64,000 nucleotides of DNA from Microthyrium microscopicum (taxonomy: Eukaryota; Ascomycota; Dothideomycetes; Microthyriales; Microthyriaceae), in the NCBI GenBank assembly GCA_010405405.1, contig MU004232.1:825481-889480 (forward strand), given 5' to 3'. The notes beneath the pieces were generated by a model that had not been told where the DNA came from, made no database searches, and worked only from the letters and a program-made list of their open reading frames with translations. The position numbers and the translations under genes are program-made. The stretch's first letter is position 1, and every line of letters starts with the position of its first letter. Positions 1 through 12,434 of this stretch are shown one piece after another.

Positions 1-478
1 GAAATGAGTTTGATCACAGAAAAAACGATTTATATCATCAAATTAGAATTGAACACGGATGGATGAATAGAAAAGAGAATTCTGGATACACGCTAGAAGC
101 ACATTTGTCGCGGAGCACTAGGTTGTGTCTGTATACGTTATGAGGCATGCAATTTCTACACTAGCGACTGTTGATTCGGGAGACGTCCAATTCCGCATGC
201 AGAAGTTAACTTTGCGGCCACCTCTTGGGCTGTTCCAGGATGTTTATAGAGGAAAAATATGTACTAAAATCTGGTATCGAGGGTAGCAAGGGTGTCTTAA
301 GCTTCAGCCCAGTTGTTACAACATGGGAATTGTGACCAAGAATAACGTTCCTATACACTCAACTTTCAAGACACTGTAAACAGATCTTTCGGGTCGCATC
401 CAAATACGGTAACTAAAAGATATTTTGACTGTAAATTCATCTAACCCCGATACAAGGTGCACCTCGAAGGATGGATCG

Positions 479-1817
479 TCATTGTTGGGTATCTGAAATG
501 CTGTTCCACGACAAGATAGGTTTGATAACCTGTTCACGAGAGTCAGCGAGTTAAGATTTTCACTCTGTAAGAAGTTTAACTTACAGTGCCAGCCTTCAGA
601 TCCTCCAACGCTTGCTCAATATTTTGGACATCATAGACCTTACCAAGCTTGTCGATTGGGAAGTGACCTTGCTGATAAAGTTGTATCAATTGAGGCAAAG
701 TCTAAAATGCAGTGTTTAATCAGTTCCTTTGACCAAATGAAACATATTGAGTAATGGAGATCTTACCTCGGGGGGATTACATTGGCCTTCTATAACTCCA
801 ACTAGAGTCTTGGTTGACATCAAAAAATTCAGAGGATCAATATCAATCGGCATGTCGGGTCGAGGAACGCCCACCAGTGCCATCTTGCCAGCATGACTGA
901 GGGCCTTGATTCCTTGTGCTATCAACTTTGATATCCCCGTGGTCTCAATGATATGCTCGACTCCTCCAATTGCTGCGAAAGCCGCACATATGTCATCTAC
1001 ATCGCCAGTGTTTATAGTCTCAGTTGCTCCCAAAGATCTAGCAAACTCGAGCTTGCCTGGTAAAATATCAACTGCGATTATGTGCGTTACTCCCAGAGAT
1101 TTTGCTGCCAGTAAAGCAGCACACCCTACTGCTCCCATTCCAAAAACGGCCAATCTTGTAGTAGGCGTTGGTTTTAGGACATTTAGAACTGTCCCAGCGC
1201 CCGTCTGGTAACCGCATCCCAATGGAGCCATCATGGCAAGGCTCTCTTCACTAACATCGCACGGAACAACCGAATTCTCATGCACGACTGCAAGCTTGCT
1301 GAAGGACGACTGCCCAAAGAATTGCCCACGGGCGCCTGTACCATCCAAAAGTTTGGCAGGGTGACTACCGTCTGATTTTCTTGTGCCTGCGAAGTTGATC
1401 TCCGTCGACGATGGACAATTTCCAGGTAGTCCTGAGACACAGGAAGAGCATTTTTGGCAACTGTTGAAGCTGAGTAGCACGAGCTTTCCTTTTTCAAGGG
1501 ATTTATTCTTGACAGACTTTCCAACCATTCGTATAACTCCAGCTCCTTCATGACCAAGGACTGCGGGAAAGCCGCCTACGGGCATCAAGCCATGCTGCGC
1601 AACGATGTCCTATGGCATAATATTAGTTTTTGAGGTAACTCGCTTTTCAGCATGGGATTGATACCGTATGACAGAGACCACTATATTTCATCTCCACCAG
1701 TACTTCATCATTGCGGACTTCATCCAATAATATCTCTTGCAACACAAAAGGAGACCCGGCCTTTTCAACAACTAAAGCTTGAGTGCGCATATTCTGGGAA
1801 TGGTTTTGAACAGTCAT
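479..1817 (-). CDS. Zinc-dependent aryl-alcohol dehydrogenase (MDR superfamily)
   Basis: Predicted to oxidise an aromatic or other primary alcohol with NAD(P)+. Four exons read on the minus strand: 1817-1665, 1609-767, 701-585 and 529-479, giving 387 residues, close to the family norm. The frame is kept across all three introns. Visible motifs: SGLCHTD with the catalytic zinc cysteine (about residue 48), GHEGAG, four clustered cysteines of the structural zinc (SCQKCSSC then NC), a GCG that supplies the last catalytic-zinc ligand, and the Rossmann GMGAVG. The last exon restores the usual KPxLxW ending (VIKPILSW); without it the third exon would read through a good GTAAGT donor into a stop. It faces the hydroxylase gene at 2386 across 568 bases, so a shared promoter is likely. 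The true substrate cannot be told from sequence. Confidence 0.9.
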
Positions 1818-2385
1818 GATCAGTCAATGGTTTGGGTTTGTTTATTTTCTGCTACGTCCTACGGTCTTTCCTAAAGGGCGATGATTTATGTCTTTGAGCA
1901 AGGGCTTGTACGAGAGCCCAGAAAATTGCCCTGGAAGAACCTCAATTGGCATCGTCATACCCAAGATTTGGCGGTTCTCGATCCGGCATTTCAGAAGACT
2001 TGTGAACCCTTTCCACATGCCGAACTTGAGCTCCGCAATATGCGGATCATCACCCGCCAGATTTATCCATGCAGAACTTCGTCTTCCTGTGACCTCCTAA
2101 AAAGTCTAATTCCGCGACTTCATCGCAACTTAAACTCAAGTGCGCAATTGATTCCACGTTAGTAGGGAAGATATTGGAAGATATGGATTGTGACTTCACG
2201 AGATTTATTCAATCGCGATCGGGAATCAGATTATTGATCCCCTTAGTGCGCACCGTCAGCCTTGCAGAGCTCTAATCAGATAGAATAAATAGGTACCCAA
2301 CGCCCTACAGTCATTGTCATATTTCTCAAATCATCATACCATCCATAATCCAACATCTTACATCTCACGACGCACTTACTTAACC
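1818..2385. promoter_or_regulatory. Divergent intergenic promoter region
   Basis: This 568-base stretch lies between the start codons of the dehydrogenase (minus) and the flavin monooxygenase (plus). An AT-rich TATA-like run (GAATAAATAG) sits near 2282-2291, about 100 bases before the monooxygenase start. No other gene is seen in it. Joint control of the two genes is inferred from the arrangement only. Confidence 0.5.
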
Positions 2386-4367
2386 ATGACTCCCATCGAA
2401 ACCGAGGTCCTAATATGCGGCAGTGGAAGCGCCGGTCTCTGCGCAGGACTCTGGCTAGCTCGACTCGGAATCGACTATCAAATCATCGAGAAAAGAGATG
2501 GACCTCTAGTCATAGGACAAGCAGATGGAGTCCAATGTCGAACAGTGGAAGTGTTCGAGAGCTTCAATCTGGACAGTGATCTGGTCAAGAATGCTTACTG
2601 GGTGAATGAAGTATGTTTTTGGTCACCAAACAACACCAGCGATAGCTCTGGGGAACGAATATCGAGGAGTAAAATAACACCAGATGTTATGCCTGGAATC
2701 TCACATAAACCACATGTGATTATGAATCAGGCGTATCTCAATATGCTGCTCACAGACGACATGAAGCGCTACTCCGGGACGCCGATTTCTTACGGGGTAT
2801 CTGTGAAAGCGATTAAGGACATTGATATCGGTCAGACATATCCAGTCACAGTGATGGCAGAAAAAGATGGTGAGGTACAAGAATATCGTGCCAAATACGT
2901 CCTGGTAAGCACCAAATTGTGATTCAAGACTCAAAAGCTAAACCACTAAGGGCTGCGACGGAGCACACAGCACAGTTCGAAAGTCTCTAGGTTATCAAAT
3001 GGTCGGCGACACCAGCGACGCAGTCTGGGTACCTATTTCTCCCTTCAAGGCCACACATCCATCCCGCTAAACTCAATCTCTAGGGCGTAATGGACATCTT
3101 CCTAGACACCGACTTCCCCGACATCCGCAAAAAAGTAATCATCCGCTCAAAAGCAGGCAACATGCTAATAATCCCACGTGAAGGCGACCATATGGTTCGC
3201 TTCTATCTCGAACTGCCCCACGGTACTGTAGCGAAACAAGTTAAACTCGAAGACTTACAAGCAACAGCTACTGCCATTTTATCGCAATATAAGTTACATA
3301 TCAAACATACATTCTGGTGGTCCGCCTACGCTATTGGTCAAAGACTGGCAGACCACTTCTCCAAAGACAATCGCATTTTCCTCACAGGCGATGCGTGCCA
3401 TACGCATTCGCCAAAAGCCGGGCAAGGAATGAATCTCAGTTTGCAAGATGGCTATAACATAGGCTGGAAACTTGCCGCCGTCCTTCAAGGATATGCGAGT
3501 GAGGACCTACTGAGGACGTATAATTTGGAACGGGAGAAGACTGCGAAAGATTTGATAGCCTTTGATAGAGAGTTTACGGAGCTGTTTTCCTCAAATGCAG
3601 ACAGTCAGAGTAAAGATGCAGCGAAGGTGTTTAGTGAGTATTTTATAAAGTCGGGGAAGTATACGGCTGGCTTGACGACGAGATATGGCGACTCGATGAT
3701 TACGAATTCGCATGGGAGTAGGCAGGATTTGGCGAGAAATGTTACGGTTGGTATGAGATTGCCCAGTGCGCAGGTTGTTAGGTTGAGTGATGCAAAAGCT
3801 GTTCAACTGGGGAAAGTGTTGCAGTGTACGGGACAGTGGCGGGTGGTTGTTTTGGCTGGAGATATTGGAGATACTGGGGCGTATCAGGCGATGCAGAAGG
3901 TATTCGGGCGCGACCTTTTCTAAAGTATGGCAATGTGCTAACTTGATGTAGTTCGCAGACCACTGGGGACAAAGTGGCATCTCTCCAAAACTGGTTGAGT
4001 GTCTACTCATCTTGGACCAAGACCGCCTTGCTCTGGATGATGCTGTGATAGAAGGACAAATATCGATACCTGCGATCTTCACACCAAAAGAAGGTGAATA
4101 CAAGCTTTCATGTAAGCCAGGAAATGCTCCAGTCCCGCTTTGCTACTGTTACTAACTCTCATAGTTCACCACAAGATTCTCATAGATGAAGAAAGCTATA
4201 ATAGTGGCCATGGACAGGCCTACAAAACGCTGGGAGTGGACTCGCGGCAAGGAGCAGTGATAGTCGTTCGGCCGGACCAGCATGTTGCCATGGTCACTTC
4301 GCTTGAAGATGTTGCTGGTGTTCAAAAGTTCTTTGGTATTTTTTTGACTGGCAAATCGAGTCTGTAA
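2386..4367 (+). CDS. FAD-dependent aromatic monooxygenase (phenol 2-monooxygenase type)
   Basis: Predicted to hydroxylate a phenolic ring using NADPH, O2 and FAD. Five exons: 2386-2904, 2951-3028, 3084-3899, 3952-4111 and 4165-4367, 591 residues, a little short of typical phenol hydroxylases. All junctions are GT-AG and in frame. The FAD-binding GSGSAG lies at residues 12-17, the DG motif (GCDGAHS) begins at residue 174 immediately after intron 1, and the GD motif (GDACHTHSP) starts near residue 301. The C-terminal part holds the thioredoxin-like dimerisation region of the phenol hydroxylase family, ending in VDSRQGAVIVVRPDQHVA. The start ATG at 2386 is preferred over an in-frame upstream ATG because it directly precedes the Rossmann strand. 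With the divergent alcohol dehydrogenase it suggests a two-gene aromatic catabolic unit. Confidence 0.9.
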
Positions 4368-7300
4368 TATAACTCGCGTTGTCGTTATGTATGATATGAG
4401 ACAAAGGCTCTTCTCGTTCAAGCGGTTTAACATCATAGTATCTTGAGTTGGTTTGAGATTCCAATCTCGCTTGAACGCTAGCAATTGCTCACAATTTCTT
4501 AAAAATGAAAGAGTCCGCAAAGTATATTCATCTGCTGCCTTGTATTCTCATAGAAAAGGGATACCCTTGAAGCGGTTGAGCTACGCGACAATAAAAGTCG
4601 GTAGTTGAAGATTACATGCAGACAGCCTTGATAAATTCTTCAAGGCAATAGTTGAACCAGGTTTACTTGATAATCAGGCACGTATTCAATCGTCCTTTTC
4701 TGTGGTGTCTTCGGGTAAGACGGCAGTTACTCAAATCCTAGAAAACCCCATGAAGCATATTTGAAGATGTTATACTGGACAAGCGAAAATAGAATAGCAT
4801 ATTTCAGCTTGATAAACAAAGTAAGATTGATAACATTTGGGCTCTGCATTTGAGGATCGAAAGCAGCATGAAGCTAAAGATCAACCTCTGGGAAGAATAC
4901 ACATAAGAACAATGCCTAAACTTATCTGACCTTCCAGGATCTTATTTCTAAATCTGATTAGACCCCTGTTATGGCTGGAGAGCCGAAAAGCTCCAAAGGA
5001 ATTGAATTGCCTAGAACTCTAAAAGTCGGAGACTGATTCCCTTCTACTCCGTTTCGAACTATCATTTCACTTCAATTTGAGAAGATCCGATGGTGGCGCA
5101 AGGAATGGCCTGGAAGAAGGCTGAAAATGAGATAGATCCAGATCTGGATTCAGCCAAATAGCAACCCACAAAACGATTTGATTTTGTTTGTGCAACAACT
5201 GTATCTTTGACACTGTTAACTATAATTCCAAAACTTTGCCGCTGGTCGTTGTTTTCAAATAACAACTTGAAGCTTTTCAGATGTTCAATAGGGCCCCAAC
5301 CATCAAAAAGACACATTCCCAGGAAACGCGTTTACAAGTTGTCAGAAAAAAATGTCAAGATGCCTGAGACACCAACACTGGACCAGCAAGCATGCGGGCT
5401 GTATAAATAACATGACGTCGGCAAGTCGGACGTTTTCAAACCGTGTGTGACAACGCCATGGTCGTGAGGGCTGAGAGAATATCCACACAGTACGGTAAGG
5501 TGGTGTAACTTATGGCGGTGTTTTCCGATCCACTCTGTTGAATCTGACTGGATAGAAAGGCTAGATTTGAGGTCTGTTATATGTTTAACAGAATGTTAAA
5601 GGGGACCGTTAATGGTGGGATTGTGGGCTTGGTGGACGAGAATGGGGTTTTATCTATCAATGTGCCATGTGCACGTTTCGTGTCGTGAAATTTTCTTAAA
5701 CTGTGGAGACAGAATTGTCGAGATTGGAAATGAGCCTTGTTCTGCTTGTTAGGCGAACAATTGAAGGAGGGCCCATATTTAGAATTAGGCTCAGGCCCTG
5801 GGACGATGTGCGGGTTGCCTTGCGTTCGTGAGCACTGAAGGTGAATGCGCGGTTCAACGGCAGGAGGCAAGTCAAACTTAACTGTAGGTCAATAAGGGCA
5901 TTTGCTGCAACGATTATAGAAGTTCCTAGGTCGATATTTGTGCAATTAGGTTTATACAGCATTCGCCAGTTCTTTGAAGTAGAGAATGTGAGACTTGCAG
6001 GTTGTTGAAGAATTGAAGATGCATGTTGTTGCAGGAACGGATGGGTTGTCGATCATTCTAGGTTCGAGCATTGAGTGCCTGATGACCCTTCGGACAGTTG
6101 CAGCGTGGACATGCATGTGGCAATGCATGGCGTAAGAAGGGCTTGTAGCGACGAGTGCGAGGCCAGGTCAATGAAGCACAAGTGGTGTGGAAATGGCTTA
6201 GTGTGTGTGGTACCGATGGTAGGTTCCGCTTGGTCGCAGGGTGTATTCTTTTTGTGTTGCGAGATGATAATAGGAGTTGAGATAAGACGACGGGATAGAA
6301 CCGGATTCTGGAGGTGTCGTAACTTTCCTACAATCCTGGGCATGTCATCTATACTGGAGAGAAAAGCCGTTGAACAACGGTCAAAATAGCAGTTATGGAT
6401 GTACCTAAATGCGGCTATGCAATGTTTAAACTGGCAGCGTTGGAGCAATGGACAAATGAGACGACTTGTCAGATCCGAATTGTTACTGTTTTGGGTCAGT
6501 TCTGCGGGTGAGGCTCGCAGTCGGCTCTCCATGAATTCCGCCATACGGTATGTTAATAGATAGCCCCAAATGCCGCTGGATTTAGTGGGAATGTCGCTAT
6601 TTTGCTGGTGAATCTGACAGGCGGCTGCTGGGCTGGCGCTGTCTGGCTGGGAATTTAGGCGTCTGGCTGCGGAAAAATAGTGACCAGAGCCCCTTGAGCC
6701 CTGTCATTCTCCCCTTAAGCGCAAGTTTAAGATATCTTGAGCCTCACTAAGTAACGACCCCTGTCACAACCAACCCCTGACCCCGGACAATGGCCCATGC
6801 TCCTGCTCTCGTTCAGTTTCAGAGCAACTTCAAGTCTTGTCTGTCTAACATTTGCTCCACAACTTTCACCATTCTGCTGCTTAGGGAATCTCCCAGCTCC
6901 CAGGGCCTGTTCCTCGCCTGTCCGATGTCTGTTCCGTTGTCCAAGAGAGATACCCGTAAGCTCAACCAGCGAGTACGAGACCGTGCAGATGTCATGGTGA
7001 TAATAATATCGTCTGGTCCGGCTGTGCCAGGCCCAAGTCTTGCCCATGTCTTGTCCTGCTGTCCTCCATAAGGTATCTTCATCTCCTGCTCGCCGAGTTT
7101 CTAAAGAAGTTTTCTCTGTTCCTCTACTCTTTTGACCGTAGCCCGTTTGCTGGAAACATTCCATATCCTATCGTTTTGTTTCCCAAAAAAGCCCCTGCTT
7201 TTCCTATACTCCCGCCCATACTGCCAAAGCATTGACTGCCAGTCTGCAAATGTATGTGATCAAGTACCTTTCTTGTTTGAACACTATTCCAGTCAAAATC

Positions 7301-7431
7301 TTCCCCTGTTTCCTTGACCTCTTGCCCCATATACCCTCTATGGTTTGCCGCGTTCGTTTCCCACAAACTGCTCTACTCCAGATTGACCCATACACGTCCC
7401 GTCAGAACCCTTTGGTCTAACAGTAAACAGC
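4368..7431. other. Gene-poor intergenic region and CT-rich leader
   Basis: About 3 kb without a convincing gene. Short open frames here lack recognisable domains and consistent codon use. From about 6600 the plus strand becomes pyrimidine-rich with several short upstream ATGs (for example at 6790), which fits a long 5' leader or promoter of the transporter at 7432. GCTGG-type repeats occur near 6620-6670. Confidence 0.5.
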
Positions 7432-9240
7432 ATGCAGCCCAACAATGCGGGCCAGATGCCTCCTCCGCTCGAGCAGCTCAGAATACCAGATGCCTACCAA
7501 TACAATAATACTACTAATATGTCCGGCCGCGACAGCCCTAAGAGTGTCTACAAAGCCCGTCATATCTCTCTTCAGTCAAGAGTCGAATCAATGCAATCCT
7601 TTCATGGCTTAGAAGACGGGAACTACCCAGACTTGCCAGCTCCATACAATCAACATCCACCACTTCCAAGAAAAAGCTACATGGCTGACGTCGCTTATCC
7701 TCCTCATCATCATGAGGATGACCACGAAAAGTTCTCGGGTGAGAGCACGCCTCGGAATGGAGGCGCCATACACGAAAAAATGGAGCATCCTCCAGCAATA
7801 CACATGTCAACGACGAGAGAATTCTTGTTCGTTGCTGTCATATCGTTAGCACATTTCATGACACAGGCCGGTCTTGGGCAAGCACTAGCACCACTCGATA
7901 TTATCGGACGGACTTTTAAAACACAAAATATGGGCCAAGAATCGTGGTTCGTTGCTGGCTACTCATTAACAGCTGGTACTTTTATTCTTGTATCTGGACG
8001 GTTGGGTGATATTATCGGTCACAAGAGAATGTTCTGCTTTGGATTTGCTTGGTTTGGTGTCTGGTCTGCCTTTGCTGGATTCGCCGCCTATACTGGACAA
8101 CAAGTTTTCTTCGATATTTGCCGAGCAATGCAAGGTGTTGGACCAGCAATTGTCATGCCCAACGGACTGGCACTTTTCGGCCGAGCTTACCCACCAGGCA
8201 TCAAAAAGAACATCGTATTCAGCATCTTTGGAGCCGTCGCACCAGCAGGCTTCGTAACTGGCGCAGTATTCGGCTCTCTCTTCGCCCAACTCGTCTGGTG
8301 GCCATGGGCATTCTGGAGCTTCGCCATCACCTGCTGGGCTCTTACAGTTCTAGCACTCCTCGCTATCCCCAGAGAACTCAGCGAAAAACCAGTCAACCCA
8401 CCTGGCTTCGATTGGAGCGGCTCAGCTGTAGGTGTCATTGGCCTCCTCCTCGTCAACATCGCCTGGAACAACGCACCCATGTACGGCTGGGGATCACCAA
8501 CCGTATACTTCCTCCTAATAATCGGTCTCCTCTGTCTCGTCGGCTTCGTGTGGATCGAGAAACGCGCCGTTTCTCCTATCCTGCCCATTTCCGCTATGAA
8601 CGGCACAGTCTGCTTCGTGCTCATTTGCGTCGGTGTCGGCTGGGGTGCATTTGGTGTCTGGGTCTTCTACACCTTCCGCTTCCTCGAAACCGTCCGCCAT
8701 CTCTCACCACTTACCGTAGCAGCGCAATACGGACCAGCACCAATATGCGGTCTCCTCGCATCAGGTCTTACTGGCTTCATGTTAACGCACACGCCCGTTA
8801 GCTTCACCATGTTCATGTCCATGTGCGCCTTCTGTCTCGGCATAATAATCGCCGCCTTCCAACCAATGCAACAAATCTACTGGGCACAAATGTTCGTCTC
8901 CATCGTAATTATGCCCTTCGGCATGGACATGAGTTTCCCCGCCGCCTCCGTCCTCCTCTCCAACCACATGCCGCCTGAGCATCAAGGACTGGCCCAAAGT
9001 CTTGTCAGCACAGTCGTCAACTACAGTATTTCCATCTCGCTCGGTATCGCCGGCACAGTAGAAGTCAATGTAGCGAAACCCGGGCCCGGCGTCGACATGA
9101 CAGACCTCAACTTCCTCTTCAAAGGATACCAATCCGGCTACTACACGGCAGTTGGACTCAGTGCCATGGGCGTGATATGTGGAGCATTGTTCTTTTTCAG
9201 AACATTTTCGAAAGAGGGCTGGAAGGTCATGGATCATTAA
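7432..9240 (+). CDS. MFS drug/H+ antiporter, DHA2 class, ATR1-like
   Basis: Single-exon 602-residue membrane transporter. The first ~120 residues are hydrophilic and histidine/proline-rich. The membrane part begins at TREFLFVAVISLAHFM and shows the MFS signature GRLGDIIGHKRM near residue 188 and FDICRAMQGVGPAIVMPN in the next loop. The series of hydrophobic segments and the opening MTQAGLGQALAPLDIIG resemble the fungal ATR1 branch (aminotriazole/boron export in yeast), which usually has 14 transmembrane helices. It probably acts at the plasma membrane as a toxin or metabolite exporter. No intron signal is needed. The start at 7432 is the first ATG of the frame; a second in-frame ATG at about 7519 would remove 29 residues. 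Substrate unknown. Confidence 0.88.
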   Translation: MQPNNAGQMPPPLEQLRIPDAYQYNNTTNMSGRDSPKSVYKARHISLQSRVESMQSFHGLEDGNYPDLPAPYNQHPPLPRKSYMADVAYPPHHHEDDHEKFSGESTPRNGGAIHEKMEHPPAIHMSTTREFLFVAVISLAHFMTQAGLGQALAPLDIIGRTFKTQNMGQESWFVAGYSLTAGTFILVSGRLGDIIGHKRMFCFGFAWFGVWSAFAGFAAYTGQQVFFDICRAMQGVGPAIVMPNGLALFGRAYPPGIKKNIVFSIFGAVAPAGFVTGAVFGSLFAQLVWWPWAFWSFAITCWALTVLALLAIPRELSEKPVNPPGFDWSGSAVGVIGLLLVNIAWNNAPMYGWGSPTVYFLLIIGLLCLVGFVWIEKRAVSPILPISAMNGTVCFVLICVGVGWGAFGVWVFYTFRFLETVRHLSPLTVAAQYGPAPICGLLASGLTGFMLTHTPVSFTMFMSMCAFCLGIIIAAFQPMQQIYWAQMFVSIVIMPFGMDMSFPAASVLLSNHMPPEHQGLAQSLVSTVVNYSISISLGIAGTVEVNVAKPGPGVDMTDLNFLFKGYQSGYYTAVGLSAMGVICGALFFFRTFSKEGWKVMDH

Positions 9241-10863
9241 ACAACTTAATTGCCCATCGCGAGCCAAAGCGAGCGACATTCCTAGCGGATTTGTTACATT
9301 GCCTGCCAGTTCGACGTTCTCTCGAACTCAAGAACTGCGCAAACCCATTTGGTTTTCCTATTTTACAAAGGAGCAACAACGGATACAGAGGAAGAGAAGA
9401 AATGTCTTCAATAACGCATCATGTGCATTGGGAAACCGGCGTTGAACCATATTTTTGCTACTCCTTTTATTTATCACAGAACATGTTGAATATAATTCAC
9501 CATGCGGTCTATTGGCCAGCCATCTATATTTCTCTCCATTTTTTTATCTCCTTGCTCTTGTTAGTAGCGATGTTGGTGTTCCGAGACTTGTCTGCTTCCG
9601 TGCAGTGTGAGGGATATTGGGAGTCGTCACAGGGCTGAATAGGTCTGGTGGACGATCATACAGCGACACTGTTTTGTCTCCAAACCTTGCGAGTTTTACA
9701 CATCATGATTTTTAGAAGTTTCGGCACATCGGCCTCCCTGGGCTGGGCTTCCTACCTAGAGAAATTTAGATCTCAATAATATCCAATACTTCTGTTTTTG
9801 TTACGTAGGTCACTGGTAACTTACCAGTTGGTACCTATGATGTAGAAAGATTTACAAATATATGCAGTTTATGTTTATACCAACAACCTAACGTCTCCAG
9901 TTTTATGGTTCATTTCAGTCCATATGTTCCAGAAACTATATGCTGGCCCATCATATGTCCAAACAGTGTCTAGTCAAACTCTTGGACCGTGAGCTGATAA
10001 ACTTCATTTCGTTGGTCATTGCGCAGTTTGTACTGGTGCCGGGGCCAACGGTTTGATCCGCAAGATTGACAGTTCGTGTGTGGGAGTGGTGTTTCTGTGT
10101 TTGTTAGGAGGCTGATGGTCATTGGTGGGTTTTGTGCTGTATATGATGGGTGGTATGATTTCTTATAGTGGTAATTTTGTTGTATACTCGTCGTGGTTGT
10201 GATATCTCCGAGGGGGAGAAAGTCTATTCAGGCCCTGGGAGTTTTTCTTCTGATATTTCTATTGTAGACATGTCTGTGTAAGTTTATAGATTTCTTGTTG
10301 GTGATATTGTTGGTGATATGACTTGGACAGCGAGTACCTACAGTTGATCAACAACAGAACAACACGTTAAATACCGCTTCCAAAGTATCCTAGGCCAATA
10401 CGCTGCTTTTTTTCCCCTGCTTTGAGTTGATTTATTCATCAGAAAGTGAAGAATAGTTGAAACGTCTAACAAACATGGCATTTCTCAGCACATTTGATTC
10501 ACTACATAGTGCTAGAAAATGTTTTTCCATGCTCTTGACCATAACAATGACTTCTGACTTTTGAGGCACCATTTTCTGCAGCAATTGAAATCATTCACGC
10601 CTCGAGTCTGATAACGCCGAATATAAGTTCTCATTGCTTTCGTCGATATCAACAGTATTTGCCACAGATTTACCTGCCCGATGGTGGTTTCGATCGAAGG
10701 GTTTAGCAAGCATGTTGACGTCACTATCATAGTCTGGCAAATATAAGTCGGCTACATCATATCGAGAACATGTGAGGTCTCGATACAAATACTGGTAGTA
10801 ATTTGACTCTCATAAATTATTCAATGGGATGGAAGGGTGAAAGCTAACACTTCTTTTCTAGCA
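9241..10863. other. Intergenic region, no gene supported
   Basis: It holds the 3' flank of the transporter and AT-rich DNA with only short frames lacking domain signal. Just before 10864 there is an intron-like 3' end (GCTAAC followed by a pyrimidine run and CTAG at 10843-10861), so a leader exon of the caleosin gene probably lies between about 10750 and 10800. Confidence 0.45.
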
Positions 10864-11915
10864 ATGATAATGGTTCTTGCTAGCTTTTCGACTTGGCTTC
10901 CCTACAAAATAGAATTCAACGTCCTCTCGAACAATAAGTTTTGGTTTGAGGGAAACCGCCTGTCCGCGGAAGCAGCAGGAGCGGTAGATAAGGAAAGTCC
11001 ATCAGGGTCGACCCGGGATAAAAGCGGCCCTTGGTTGCGCAACGAAGGGCGCGATGACGAGGGACAACTCCTCATAAAAGGATCCGATTCCGCAAAACCT
11101 AATAGCATCAACTACACTGCTGCCGCGAAATTCAAACCATTCACCAGGTCCTTACCAAATCTCAGAGAGATGAGCTTGCAGCAATCGGGTAATTCGTGGG
11201 AGAAACATGGACTAGAACTGCAATCGGGTGAGATCAGGTAATTCGCTTTATATGACTGTCACTAAAATTCTCAGAAACATCCTCCTCTGATACATCATTG
11301 TCGACCTCAGAGAAGCCAGCTGCAAAGCGCAATAACCGACAAACACCCCTCGAGCAACACTGCGCCTTCTTTGACCGCGATCAAGACGGCATCATATGGC
11401 CACTAGACACCTTCATAAGCTTTCGCAAACTCGGCTTCAATCTACTCATCTCCATTTTCGGCACCTTTGCCATCCACGGCGGTCTTTCCTACGCTACGCA
11501 AACCTCATGGATTCCAGACCCTCGTCTGCCCGTCAACATTCCCACCGTCCATCGTGCTAAACACGGCAGCGATTCCGGCACATATGACAACGGAGGCGAT
11601 TTAGTGCCTCAGAGGTTTGAAGCCACATTTACCACATATGCTAGTGAAGGGGATTATCTCACTTTCCGAGATCTAATTCGGATGTGGATTGGTCAGCGTT
11701 GTGTTATGGATTTCTTTGGGGTGACTGCGTCAGTACTAGAATGTGAGTTTTCGAGGCCGGCTTATTATGTCGCTAGCTAACCACGAACAGGGCTCGCACT
11801 ATATCTCATGCTGTGGCCACAAGATGGTAGGATGCGAAAGGAGGATGTTCTCGGAGTATTTGATGGGAGTATCTTTTACACGGTTGCCGAAAGGCACTCG
11901 AAGGGCAAAATGTAA
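10864..11915 (+). CDS. Caleosin family protein (lipid-droplet peroxygenase-like)
   Basis: Three coding exons, 10864-11227, 11275-11742 and 11791-11915, give 318 residues. The conserved caleosin block begins in exon 2: LEQHCAFFDRDQDG with an EF-hand calcium loop (DRDQDGIIWPLD), then SFRKLGFN, a hydrophobic segment, the proline-containing SWIPDPRLPVN, HRAKHGSDSGTYD, and at the C terminus LGVFDGSIFYTVAERH. The histidine in LEQH and the one before GGLSYATQ fit the haem-ligand positions known for plant caleosin peroxygenases. The first ~130 residues, rich in charged and serine residues after a hydrophobic start (MIMVLASFSTWLP), are not part of the family core. A CTAG acceptor directly before the start suggests a 5'-UTR intron, so the exact N terminus is uncertain. 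Confidence 0.8.
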
Positions 11916-12434
11916 AGTTGTGCCGGTCTCTAGCAAAGTGAGCGTTGTTATCGCTCTTATACTTGAGGTTACCTAAAATTCTCGACCTTTTCCCAAGAAA
12001 TGGAGTGATCATCAATAAATGGTGGTCTTTTTAGATTTTAACTTCGGCTTCAATGAATTCGTGAGTATTTTGATCTTACATTAACGTGTGAGCACAACTC
12101 CTTCGACGAACTTTTCTGTGTCTCATATGAAATTACAACATCAGATTTATTTGGACGAATGAATCGTTAGATATATTGCTTCTGATAATTCCACCTTCAG
12201 CCTCATTCCATTCGCGGAGCATTAACGCCACCAACCATTTTGGGCTGGTGTAAATTTAGCACGATGCAAAAGCCAACTTCATCTCTCCTTTTTCTACTAA
12301 AGCTTTTCACCGCACTTCAAGAAATACAGGAATGATTATCTCGCGTTGCTGAGTCCTTGTTCTTTTTCCTGATTGTTGCTCGCCCTTCCTCTGAACGGTG
12401 GTTTCAGCAACATCATCCATAACCAGCTTATCAA
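11916..12434. other. Intergenic spacer, caleosin to SH3 gene
   Basis: About 520 AT-rich bases; no open frame or RNA gene recognised. A pyrimidine-rich stretch near 12280-12390 may be the promoter of the next gene. Confidence 0.4.

Noticed and set aside
6053-6544. Minus-strand 163-residue open frame in the 4.4-7.4 kb gap
   Set aside because: No recognisable motif, signal peptide or splice continuation; kept as intergenic.
6727-7164. Minus-strand 145-residue open frame upstream of the transporter
   Set aside because: No domain or repeated pattern, composition follows the pyrimidine-rich leader of the plus-strand gene, and overlapping open frames exist on both strands.
8049-8801. 250-residue plus-strand frame inside the transporter gene
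   Set aside because: Arginine-rich shadow frame of the ATR1-like coding sequence, which shows clear MFS motifs in its own frame.
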